From positions 6,967 through 70,966 of the forward strand of contig DATFYE010000200.1 in NCBI GenBank assembly GCA_035315185.1: a stretch of DNA of 64,000 nt, read 5' to 3'. Below, one piece after another: positions 43,801 through 50,433 of this stretch. The notes beneath the pieces were generated by a model that had not been told where the DNA came from, made no database searches, and saw only the letters and a program-made list of their open reading frames with translations. This stretch comes from JADGQN01 sp035315185 (GTDB lineage Bacteria > Desulfobacterota > Syntrophorhabdia > Syntrophorhabdales > WCHB1-27). Each line of letters begins with the position of its first letter. Within the stretch, counting starts at the first letter, position 1. Made by a program: the position numbers and the translations under genes.

Positions 43801-45270
43801 TCTCCCAGGACACATGAATTTCTTTTTCGAACAACGATCAGAGAAGCAGGGCTTAACAAGTACCTGTTTGAAATGGCTAATATCCGGGATCAATGCTCCT
43901 GGGTCCATATGAAGGAGAAGGAGAGTGCCACGGAGAAGGCGAAGACGCTCGTGCGCATGGCCGTCGCGAACGCCAACGAGATCAAGCCGCTCAAAGAGAT
44001 CTCTGTAGGCGTAAACAAAAAAGCACTTGTGCTCGGCGGAGGACTTGCCGGCATGACAGCAGCCCTGAAGCTTGCCCGCCAGAATTTCGAAGTCTTCCTG
44101 GTGGAAAAAGAGCCTGAGCTGGGTGGGAATATGCGGCATGTTTACACCACAGTTGATGGTCTCGATGTTCAGGAGTTTCTTGCCAACCTGCTTGAACAGG
44201 TTACAACGCATCCCCTGATTCATGTACTGACGGAAACGATCGTGGTGGACCATTCCGGCTTCAAGGGCAATTTCGAGACAGGTCTCCTGCAGGGCCCAAC
44301 CATGGCTTCCAGAAAACTGCAGCACGGCATCACCATAGTGGCGACAGGTGGCCAGGAGCTGAAACCGAAAGGGCTGTATGGTTACGGCGAGAGCCCGTCT
44401 ATCATGACCCAGATGGAGCTGGAAAAACATATTGTTGAAGGAACGCTCCCGGTGGCAGAGCGCACGGTGATGATCCAGTGTGTCGGCTCAAGAAATGACG
44501 AAAGGCCTTATTGCAGCAGGATATGCTGTTCCACTGCAATAAAGAATGCTCTGCGCCTTAAAGAGGATCGGCCCGAGATGGATGTGGTCATCCTGTATCG
44601 GGACATCATGACGTATGGATTCCTGGAGAAATATTACCTGAAGGCGAGACGTGCAGGTGTGCGGTTCGTACGGTATGAAAAAGAGAAGCCGCCTGTTCTA
44701 GAAAAGACAAATGGAAGGTTCACACTTTCGTGCTTCGACCCGTCCATCATGGAAGAAATAAAGCTGGAGACAGACCTGCTGGCGCTCTCCGCTGCGGTCA
44801 TTCCCAGGGACAACGAGGAATTGGCGAACTTCCTCAAGTGTGCCAGGACCAACGAAGGATTTTTCCTGGAAGCGCACATGAAGCTGCGGCCCGTGGACTT
44901 CGCGTCTGATGGCCTTTATTTGGCAGGGCTTGCCCATTCGCCCAAGAACATGAGGGAGAGTATTACCCAGGCAGAGGCGGCTGTCGCGAAGGCGTGTACC
45001 ATACTCGCCAAAGACAAGCTTATGGTCGGTGGCGTGGTAGCGGATGTGACGGCAGACAAGTGTGCGGCCTGCTTGAGCTGTGTCAGGGTCTGCCCGTACC
45101 ATGTACCTTTCGTGAATGAGAAGGGCGAGGCGGAGATTGACATAAGCAAATGCAAGGGCTGTGGCACCTGCGTGTCTGAATGCCCAGCCAAGGCGATAGA
45201 GCTCATGCATTACAGAGATGTACAGATTGTTGAGAAAGCAGGCGCACTTGTGGCGCAAGGAGCGAGATGA
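40861..45270 (+). CDS. hdrA: Giant HdrA: HdrA half - NfnB/GltD-like insert - HdrA half - ferredoxins
   Basis: 1,469 residues, about twice a normal HdrA. Approximate order: FAD motif GGGIGGMEASL and DCSMC (1-60), ferredoxin motif CTSCGLCAPQCP (105-116), NfnB/GltD N-terminal cluster region CVNRCPVNLNARDYV with RICNHPCEDVC (160-210), FAD Rossmann IIGGGPSGMACALDL (247), NAD(P) Rossmann VVGGGNVAVDVALT (377), GGDIVTGP (527), Cys-rich CLNCRRCLGCKLCEEAC (617), rest of the first HdrA (SVCCMY, SGACESPKDIPETV), a second HdrA N-terminal domain GVFVCDCGVNIAG (917), a second FAD site LVLGGGLAGMTAAL (1055), and two terminal ferredoxin motifs CAACLSCVRVC and CKGCGTCVSEC. It could hold three flavins and accept NAD(P)H directly. 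It lies between hdrB and mvhD of the MetVF cluster. The DCSMC Cys is the residue replaced by Sec in 15239-17266. Confidence 0.9.
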   Translation: MDKVGKVLVVGGGIGGMEASLNLVEAGFKVYLADEKPNIGGKMAQLDKTFPTNDCSMCIMAPKLVETGRNPNIELLMASEVVALDGEPGNFTVTLKRRPRRIIKEKCTSCGLCAPQCPLEVPADYNEDLSRRSAAYINFPQAIPSTYMIDREIPPCVNRCPVNLNARDYVGLIAQGKYLEALDVIRDRLPFPGVIGRICNHPCEDVCIRGEKVDQPVAICALKRFVADYEVGKRAIPVPEAGADKGKRVAIIGGGPSGMACALDLRKAGYGVTIFEASSKLGGMLYWGIPAYRLPKDVLERETSLVEKAGVEVRYNTRVGKDISLKQIHETFDAVYIGCGAQGGRRLGIEGEDARGVMTGIELLRLSNEKKPLKLGKRVMVVGGGNVAVDVALTVKRLGAEDVHMVCLERWEEMPASKSELEQTLKEGIKIHTAWGPNIIRAADGSVKGIEFKRCTNVFDEFGRFSPCYDVVVARAFSAETVILAIGQSPETDFVRDLDKLVPLRGGWIKADSCTLETSVPGVFAGGDIVTGPKMAIDAVDQGQKAAESIERYLEGRDLREGRLARENELVVHAPLDVERKVRVAIPTLPLEQRVGFEEVDLVLDELAARSEAERCLNCRRCLGCKLCEEACKPEAINYLMESEEEKVNVGSIVIAAGLTEYDPSLKPELGYGQYKNVVTSTEFERILSATGPTCSIVMRPADGKIPKKVAWLQCVGSRDKTNEYCSSVCCMYATKEAFIAKEHQNDLEPTIFYMDVRAFGKGFDQYYERAKHEHGIRYVKSAISRILEDHKTKDLEVFYVDEDGTTKSEMFDMVVLSVGLRPAEHLPRLAAVLGVDLNEYGFVKSSPRNPLLTTREGIYVSGACESPKDIPETVTQASGAACEAATIIAEARGKSLVVKELPEERDVSNEEPRIGVFVCDCGVNIAGVVNVPEVAAYARTLPNVVLADENLFTCSQDTQEKMKKVLDEQNLNRIIVASCSPRTHEFLFRTTIREAGLNKYLFEMANIRDQCSWVHMKEKESATEKAKTLVRMAVANANEIKPLKEISVGVNKKALVLGGGLAGMTAALKLARQNFEVFLVEKEPELGGNMRHVYTTVDGLDVQEFLANLLEQVTTHPLIHVLTETIVVDHSGFKGNFETGLLQGPTMASRKLQHGITIVATGGQELKPKGLYGYGESPSIMTQMELEKHIVEGTLPVAERTVMIQCVGSRNDERPYCSRICCSTAIKNALRLKEDRPEMDVVILYRDIMTYGFLEKYYLKARRAGVRFVRYEKEKPPVLEKTNGRFTLSCFDPSIMEEIKLETDLLALSAAVIPRDNEELANFLKCARTNEGFFLEAHMKLRPVDFASDGLYLAGLAHSPKNMRESITQAEAAVAKACTILAKDKLMVGGVVADVTADKCAACLSCVRVCPYHVPFVNEKGEAEIDISKCKGCGTCVSECPAKAIELMHYRDVQIVEKAGALVAQGAR

Positions 45271-45755
45271 TGGGAACATTTGAACCTGAAATCATCGCAT
45301 TCTGCTGCGAGCACTGAGCGTACACCGCCGCGGACCTGGCAGGTTCGATGAGATTAAATTATCCGACCAACGTGAAGGTGCTCAAAGTGCCGTGCACGGG
45401 TAGGGTCGATGTAATCCATGTGCTCAAGGCGCTTGAGAATGGGGCTGATGGCGTGTATCTCGCGGGTTGCCTCGAAGGAGAATGCCATTACCTGGTGGGT
45501 AACCTGAGGGCAAAAAAACGGGTAGGTTATGCCAAGCAGCTCCTCGAAGAATGTGGCATCGGTGGAGAGCGTGTAGCCATGTATAACCTCTCTTCAGCAC
45601 AGGGTCAACGCTTTGCGGAGATTGCCCGTGAGATGACGGAAAAGATAAGGCAACTGGGACCGAACCCCATGAAGACAGGGTCAAGGGTCATGGGGCAAGG
45701 GTCAAGTGAAAATGAGAGCCAGGAACAGGCGGCAAGAACAGAAACCAAGAGTTAA
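45270..45755 (+). CDS. mvhD: MvhD, selenocysteine-containing (in-frame UGA at 45315-45317)
   Basis: 161 residues if the UGA at codon 16 is read as selenocysteine. The product begins MGTFEPEIIAFCCEH-U-AYTAADLAG, which aligns with IAFLCNWCTYTAADAAG of the cysteine MvhD at 14802-15242, so U replaces the second Cys of the CXXC that binds [2Fe-2S]. Further family motifs follow: VPCTGRVDVIHVLKALENGADGV and GCLEGECHYLVGN. A SECIS-like hairpin lies 13 bases after the UGA. The ATG overlaps the hdrA stop (ATG at 45267 is also possible). After GPNPM the tail (TGSRVMGQGSSENES...) is encoded by a palindromic repeat and is probably an acquired extension. It would link the giant HdrA to MetVF or another donor. 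Confidence 0.9.
45331..45347 (+). promoter_or_regulatory. Bacterial SECIS-like hairpin in mvhD
   Basis: CGGACCT-GGC-AGGTTCG folds into a 7-bp stem (one G-U) with a 3-base loop beginning GG. The stem starts 13 bases after the UGA and the loop 20 bases after it, within the bacterial SECIS range and similar in geometry to the hdrA element. Confidence 0.66.
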
Positions 45756-45842
45756 TGTCGAGGATAAGTGCGGCAGAGAATTGTTTTCAGTGTGGTCGCT
45801 TTTTTGTCTACCCGTGACCCATGCCCCTTGACCCATGACCCT
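45678..45842. repeat. Second GGGTCA-type palindromic repeat, overlapping the mvhD 3' end
   Basis: The left arm 45678-45706 (GGGTCAAGGGTCATGGGGCA...) lies inside the mvhD coding region; the right arm 45810-45842 (TGACCCATGCCCCTTGACCC...) lies just before the metV ribosome binding site. The arms are complementary with a few single mismatches between GGGTCA units, and a T-rich stretch (GCTTTTTTGTC) lies in the loop. The unit is the same as at 38014-38091. Confidence 0.66.
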
Positions 45843-45859
45843 AAAGTAAGGAGTGACCA

Positions 45860-46528
45860 ATGATAGTAGCAAATAGAAAACCCTTTGAAGAGCTTCTCGA
45901 GTTCATCAAACCGTACTCGAAAATACTCCTGTTGGGTTGCAACGAGTGCGTCACGGTCTGCGCAACAGGCGGGGCCAAGGAGGTTGCCATACTTGCCTCC
46001 GAGTTAAAGATGCATCGGGAGAAAGAGGGGCGACCGATCGAGATCACGGAACACGTACTCGAGCGAAATTGCGACCCGGAGTATGTTGAGGGCCTGAGAC
46101 CTATGATCGGCGGCTACGACGCGGTCCTTTCCATGGCATGCGGATGCGGTATCCAGTTTGTTGGTGAGCATTACAGGGATAAACTTATTCTGCCTGCGGT
46201 AAACACCACGTTTGACGGGGTTACCGAGGAGCATGGAGTCTGGGCGGAACGGTGCTTGGGGTGCGGCAACTGCATTCTCGATAAGACCCTCGGCATATGC
46301 CCGGTAACGCGCTGTGCAAAGAGCATTTTGAACGGACCGTGTGGCGGGTCGCAGGACGGGAAGTGTGAAGTGAACAAGGATACCCCGTGCGGCTGGCAGC
46401 TCATCGTAGACCGGTACAAAGAGATGAACATGATGGATAAATACATGGAGATCCAGCCTTTGAAGGACTGGTCGACAAGCCATGGCGGGGGCCCGAGAAA
46501 ACGGGTGAGGGAGGATCTGAAGATATGA
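45860..46528 (+). CDS. metV: MetV, zinc/iron-sulfur partner of methylene-THF reductase
   Basis: 222-residue MetV-type protein (methylene-THF reductase C-terminal-domain family). Cysteine clusters: LLGCNECVTVCATGG near residue 30, SMACGCGIQFVGEH, then ERCLGCGNCILDKTLGICPVTRCAKSILNGPCGG. In acetogens MetV forms a tight complex with MetF and supplies iron-sulfur clusters that carry electrons to the flavin. AAGGAG is just upstream. Its stop overlaps the metF ATG in an ATGA. The order hdrA-mvhD-metV-metF matches the Moorella cluster, as I recall it. Confidence 0.9.
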   Translation: MIVANRKPFEELLEFIKPYSKILLLGCNECVTVCATGGAKEVAILASELKMHREKEGRPIEITEHVLERNCDPEYVEGLRPMIGGYDAVLSMACGCGIQFVGEHYRDKLILPAVNTTFDGVTEEHGVWAERCLGCGNCILDKTLGICPVTRCAKSILNGPCGGSQDGKCEVNKDTPCGWQLIVDRYKEMNMMDKYMEIQPLKDWSTSHGGGPRKRVREDLKI

Positions 46529-47448
46529 GCGCGAGCAATGTCGAGAAAATCCTGAAAAGCGGAAACTTCGCCGTTACCGGTGAGTGCGGTCCCCCGAGAG
46601 GGGCGGACGCGGAGGTCATCAGGAAAAAAGGGGCACACCTGAAAGGATATGTGGACGGCGTCAATGTCACTGATAACCAGACGAGTGTGGTCAGGATGTC
46701 GAGTATGTCGGCTTCACTCATCCTGAAGGAGATGGGCTTCGATCCCATCATGCAGATGGTCTGCAGGGACAGGAACAGGATCGCCATCCAGAGCGATATT
46801 CTCGGAGCTTCAGCGCTGGGTATCAACAATCTCCTTTGCCTTTCCGGTGACCATCAGAAATTCGGCGATCATCCAACCGCAAAGAACGTGTATGATATAG
46901 ACTCGATGCAGCTTATCCAGACCGTCAAGAGAATGAGGGATGACGGGAAATTTCTAAGCGGCGAAGAAGTGAAGGGCAAACCCGATCTCTTTATCGGCTG
47001 TGCCGAGAATCCCTTTGCAGACCCCTTTGAGATCAGGGCCATGAGGCTGGCAAAGAAGGCCGCGGCCGGTGCGCAGTTTGTCCAGACCCAGTGCATCTTC
47101 AATGTCCCCAAATTTGAGAAGTGGATGGAGATGGTGCGTGGCCTCGGTGTCCACGAAAAGATTTACATTCTCGCTGGCATCACGCCGTGCAAGTCGATCG
47201 GCATGGCTCGGTATATGAAGACGTCCGTGCCAGGTATGGACGTGCCCGACGAGCTCATTGACCGACTCAAGGGTGTTCCGAAGGAGAAGGTGGCTGATGA
47301 GGGCATCAAGATCGCGGTTGAAATGATTCAGCGGATGCGCGAGATCAAGGGAGTTGCCGGTGTCCACCTCATGGCCATTGAATGGGAGGAGAAGGTCCCC
47401 GAGATCGTTAAGGCAGCAGGACTTTACCCGAGACCTCAAATAAATTAA
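46525..47448 (+). CDS. metF: 5,10-methylene-THF reductase
   Basis: 307-residue flavin TIM barrel that interconverts methylene-THF and methyl-THF. TGECGPPRG carries the catalytic Glu, CRDRNRIAIQSDILGASALG the substrate region, LCLSGDH the conserved Asp, and GAQFVQTQCIFN the Gln that binds the folate ring. With MetV and the Hdr module it probably exchanges electrons with NAD(P)H and possibly ferredoxin. A strong terminator-like hairpin follows (47521-47557), so metF ends the cluster. Confidence 0.95.
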   Translation: MSASNVEKILKSGNFAVTGECGPPRGADAEVIRKKGAHLKGYVDGVNVTDNQTSVVRMSSMSASLILKEMGFDPIMQMVCRDRNRIAIQSDILGASALGINNLLCLSGDHQKFGDHPTAKNVYDIDSMQLIQTVKRMRDDGKFLSGEEVKGKPDLFIGCAENPFADPFEIRAMRLAKKAAAGAQFVQTQCIFNVPKFEKWMEMVRGLGVHEKIYILAGITPCKSIGMARYMKTSVPGMDVPDELIDRLKGVPKEKVADEGIKIAVEMIQRMREIKGVAGVHLMAIEWEEKVPEIVKAAGLYPRPQIN

Positions 47449-47520
47449 GAATCTACTAAGACTCTCGCCAGTCCCCGGCTGCTAGCTCGGACGGGGTCCT
47501 CAAAGAGTATAAAGCTTCAG

Positions 47521-47557
47521 ATCCCCTTCGCCGACAAGGGGTTGGTGGAGGGGATTT
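47521..47557 (+). terminator. Rho-independent type terminator after metF
   Basis: A stem of 15 pairs (four G-U) between 47521-47535 and 47541-47555 with loop AAGGG, whose arms begin ATCCCCTTCG and end GGAGGGGAT, runs into TTTT. The short T-run is the only weak point. It would end the long hdr-met transcript. Confidence 0.7.
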
Positions 47558-47645
47558 TCGTCGCAAACATTAACTAACCTCGAACGACTGAGCCATTTCC
47601 CTCATGGTAACGACGAACAATCTGTTTTGCAATTGATCGTACTTG

Positions 47646-47674
47646 TTGACAGACAGAGGGTGACAGCCTACAAT
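47646..47674 (+). promoter_or_regulatory. Sigma-70 type promoter of the second acyl-CoA synthetase gene
   Basis: TTGACA (47646-47651), 17-base spacer, TACAAT (47669-47674), 22 bases before the ATG at 47696. Close to consensus. The ribosome binding site of the gene itself is poor (GGGGCC). Confidence 0.72.
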
Positions 47675-47695
47675 TGAAAAAATACGGGGCCAACC

Positions 47696-50368
47696 ATGGG
47701 TGACCTCCGAAAGATGTTTGACCCGAAAACCGTTGCCCTCATCGGTGCCAGCGACGAGGGGGGTTCTGCGGGAAGGATCATTCTCGAAAATCTTCTACTT
47801 TCAAAAGAGCGAGAAATTTTTCCAATAAACCGCCAAAGAAAAAGACTATTTAACGCGGTTGACTGTTACAGGACTATTCTGGAGACACCGAAGCCGATTG
47901 ATCTTGCCATCATAGCAACTCCAGCGCAGACAGTGCCTTTGCTTCTTGAAGAGTGTGGCAAGATGAGTGTTGAGGGGGTGATTGTTGTTTCTGCAGGATT
48001 CAGAGAAACAGGCACTGAGGGCGAGAAACTCGAGCAGCAGGTGGTTGAACTTCAAAAGCAATACAGGATGAGAATCCTCGGCCCCAACTGTCTCGGTTTT
48101 ATCAGGCCCAATCTCGACTTGAACACAACACCCCTGGAAGGAAACCCTGTCAAAGGAAACATTGCCTTTATTTCGCAGAGTGGTGCCTTCGGCAGAGCAT
48201 TACTGCACTGGGGTATCAATGCGCGTATGGGTTTCAGTATGTTTGTTTCTCTCGGATCGATGATCGACCTGGATTTCGGAGAGATGATTGATTTTCTCGG
48301 TTACGATCCCCATACGAGAAGCATTATGATCTACATGGAAGAGAGCATCGGCAATGTAAAGAAGTTCATGAGCGCTGCTCGCGGCTTTGCCCGCAACAAG
48401 CCGATTGTCGTGCTCCGGCCACCACGGCTCACTCAGGGCATACTACCCGCCTGGACCCATACGGGACAGATGGCTACGAGCGACCGCGTTTACGATGCTG
48501 TGCTGAAGAGGGTAGGTGTTGTGCGTGTCGAAGCAACAGCCGACCTGTTTAATGCGGCCGGCGTGCTTTACTCGAAGCATTTACCGAAAGGTCCCCGGCT
48601 CGCCATCATCACCAACGCAGCCGGAGTCGGCACCATAGCTGCGCATGCCCTCGTAGGCCGCGGTGGCAGGATTGCGAAACTTTCTGAGAATAGCTTCGCA
48701 GCTCTCCGATCTATCCTGCCCCCATACTGGATGGAAGGGAACCCTTTGGATGTCCTGAGAGATGCGGATGTGGAACGTTACGCGAAGGCCATTGAGGTCT
48801 GCTTAAAAGATCCGGGTGTGGACGGGATACTGGTCATCTTTACGCCTCAGGACGCTGCGAGGCCCGATCAGCTCGCCTCCGCCGTTGTGAACATTGCGAG
48901 CAATGGCTGGAAACCGATTATCACGACGTGGATGGGTGGTAAAGACGTAGAGAGTGGAAGAGAAATCTTCATGGAAGGCAACGTGCCCACGTACGGCACC
49001 CCTGAAGAAGCTGTAAGGACCTACCTTTACATGTATAGCTATGAGCGGAATCTGGAGCTCCTCTATGAGACACCCGCAGACCTTCCCGTGGACCAGGCTC
49101 CACCAAAGAACAGCCTCAAAGCGTTGATCAGGAGAGCCGTCGTTGCGGAACGTCTCCTGCTCACCGAGGAAGAAGCGAAAAGGTTCCTCAACAACTACGG
49201 CATACCCACCAACAAGACCTATCTGGTGCAAAACGTGGAACAGGCAGTAAACATCGCTCGGGCGATCGGGTACCCTGTGGTGCTCAAGATCGCCTCACCC
49301 GATATCATGTACAAGAGCGATGTGGGGGGTGTTGTCACCGGTATCAATCTGGAGGCGGAACTGCGGGTAGAGTATGAGAGGCTTATTAAAAGGGTAGAGC
49401 AGAATTGTCCTGGCGCAAGGCTGGTAGGTGTTACCGTGCAGGAGATGTTGGAGAAAATAGACTATGAGCTCATTCTGGGAGCAAAGAAAGACGAGGACTT
49501 TGGATCTGTCATCGTGTTTGGAATGGGGGGCATGAGAGTCGAGATTTTCAACGATTTTTCTATCGGGCTGCCTCCTCTGAACCAGACCCTTGGCCGGAGG
49601 TTGATGGAGGAAACCAAGGTCTATCGATTGCTTCAGGGATACCGGGGAAAACCACCGGCTGACCTGAAGCAGCTGGAGCAGATCATCGTAAGCTTCTCCA
49701 ATTTGATCGTCGATTTTCCGGAGATTCTGGAAGTGGACATAAATCCGATCGCTGTGCAGAATGGCAAAGCCAGCGCCCTGGATGCCAAAATTGTGATCGA
49801 CAAAAATTCTCTTAACCTTCATGCCCTCTATCCCCATCTGGTTCTCACGCCTTATCCCACCAGGTATATCATGCAGTGGAGGCTTGCGGATGGCACTGAG
49901 GTGTTGCTTCGACCCGTAAGACCCGAGGACGAACCCCTTGAGCATGAGATGCTGGCGAGCTTGTCAGAAGAGACGCTGCGGGAACGGTTTTTTCAGGTCA
50001 TAAAGCAGATCACTCACGAGATGCACGTCAGGTTCTGTAACATAGATTACGACAGAGAAGTGGCAATTGTTGCCGAGACCAGACAGGGCGAGAAGCGCAG
50101 GATCATCGGCATAGGGAGGCTGACTGTCGAGCCCGACGCGAAGAGGGGAGAATTCGCGGTCGTCGTGCATGATGACTTCCACGGCAAAGGGCTCGGATAC
50201 AAGCTCGTGGACATAATGATCGGCATAGCGCAGGAAAAAGGATTGGAAGAATGTTACGCCTTTGTGCAAGCAGAGAACCGCAGGATGATCAACGTATGCA
50301 GGAAGCTGGGATGCGTCATAGATGCCCTGCCTGACGGTCTAGCTCGAGTGAGCCTTCTGCTTACTTAG
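47696..50368 (+). CDS. Fused acyl-CoA synthetase (ADP-forming type) and GNAT acetyltransferase, second copy
   Basis: 890 residues with the same layout as 18943-21615: CoA-binding domain, ligase domains with AWTHTGQMATSDR, ATP-grasp domain and C-terminal GNAT domain (VHDDFHGKGLGYKLVD). The alpha-type phosphohistidine is kept in THTG, but in the ATP-grasp segment the paralogue's VHRSDVGG reads MYKSDVGG here, so the beta-type His is replaced by Tyr539. In ADP-forming acetyl-CoA synthetases that His takes part in phosphate transfer. This copy may therefore be a PatZ-like sensor or acetyltransferase rather than an energy-conserving ligase. It has its own promoter and is convergent with the histidine kinase gene. 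Confidence 0.87.
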   Translation: MGDLRKMFDPKTVALIGASDEGGSAGRIILENLLLSKEREIFPINRQRKRLFNAVDCYRTILETPKPIDLAIIATPAQTVPLLLEECGKMSVEGVIVVSAGFRETGTEGEKLEQQVVELQKQYRMRILGPNCLGFIRPNLDLNTTPLEGNPVKGNIAFISQSGAFGRALLHWGINARMGFSMFVSLGSMIDLDFGEMIDFLGYDPHTRSIMIYMEESIGNVKKFMSAARGFARNKPIVVLRPPRLTQGILPAWTHTGQMATSDRVYDAVLKRVGVVRVEATADLFNAAGVLYSKHLPKGPRLAIITNAAGVGTIAAHALVGRGGRIAKLSENSFAALRSILPPYWMEGNPLDVLRDADVERYAKAIEVCLKDPGVDGILVIFTPQDAARPDQLASAVVNIASNGWKPIITTWMGGKDVESGREIFMEGNVPTYGTPEEAVRTYLYMYSYERNLELLYETPADLPVDQAPPKNSLKALIRRAVVAERLLLTEEEAKRFLNNYGIPTNKTYLVQNVEQAVNIARAIGYPVVLKIASPDIMYKSDVGGVVTGINLEAELRVEYERLIKRVEQNCPGARLVGVTVQEMLEKIDYELILGAKKDEDFGSVIVFGMGGMRVEIFNDFSIGLPPLNQTLGRRLMEETKVYRLLQGYRGKPPADLKQLEQIIVSFSNLIVDFPEILEVDINPIAVQNGKASALDAKIVIDKNSLNLHALYPHLVLTPYPTRYIMQWRLADGTEVLLRPVRPEDEPLEHEMLASLSEETLRERFFQVIKQITHEMHVRFCNIDYDREVAIVAETRQGEKRRIIGIGRLTVEPDAKRGEFAVVVHDDFHGKGLGYKLVDIMIGIAQEKGLEECYAFVQAENRRMINVCRKLGCVIDALPDGLARVSLLLT

Positions 50369-50433
50369 TCTGGTGAAACCCGCAGCTCTTTTTTTGATGC
50401 TCCCTGCTCGTTTCGCAGTGATGCGGACGTTCG

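Noticed and set aside
45348..45755. Late start of mvhD at the ATG at 45348
   Set aside because: It would drop the CXXC cluster motif and has no ribosome binding site, while the upstream frame through the UGA gives a full MvhD coupled to hdrA.
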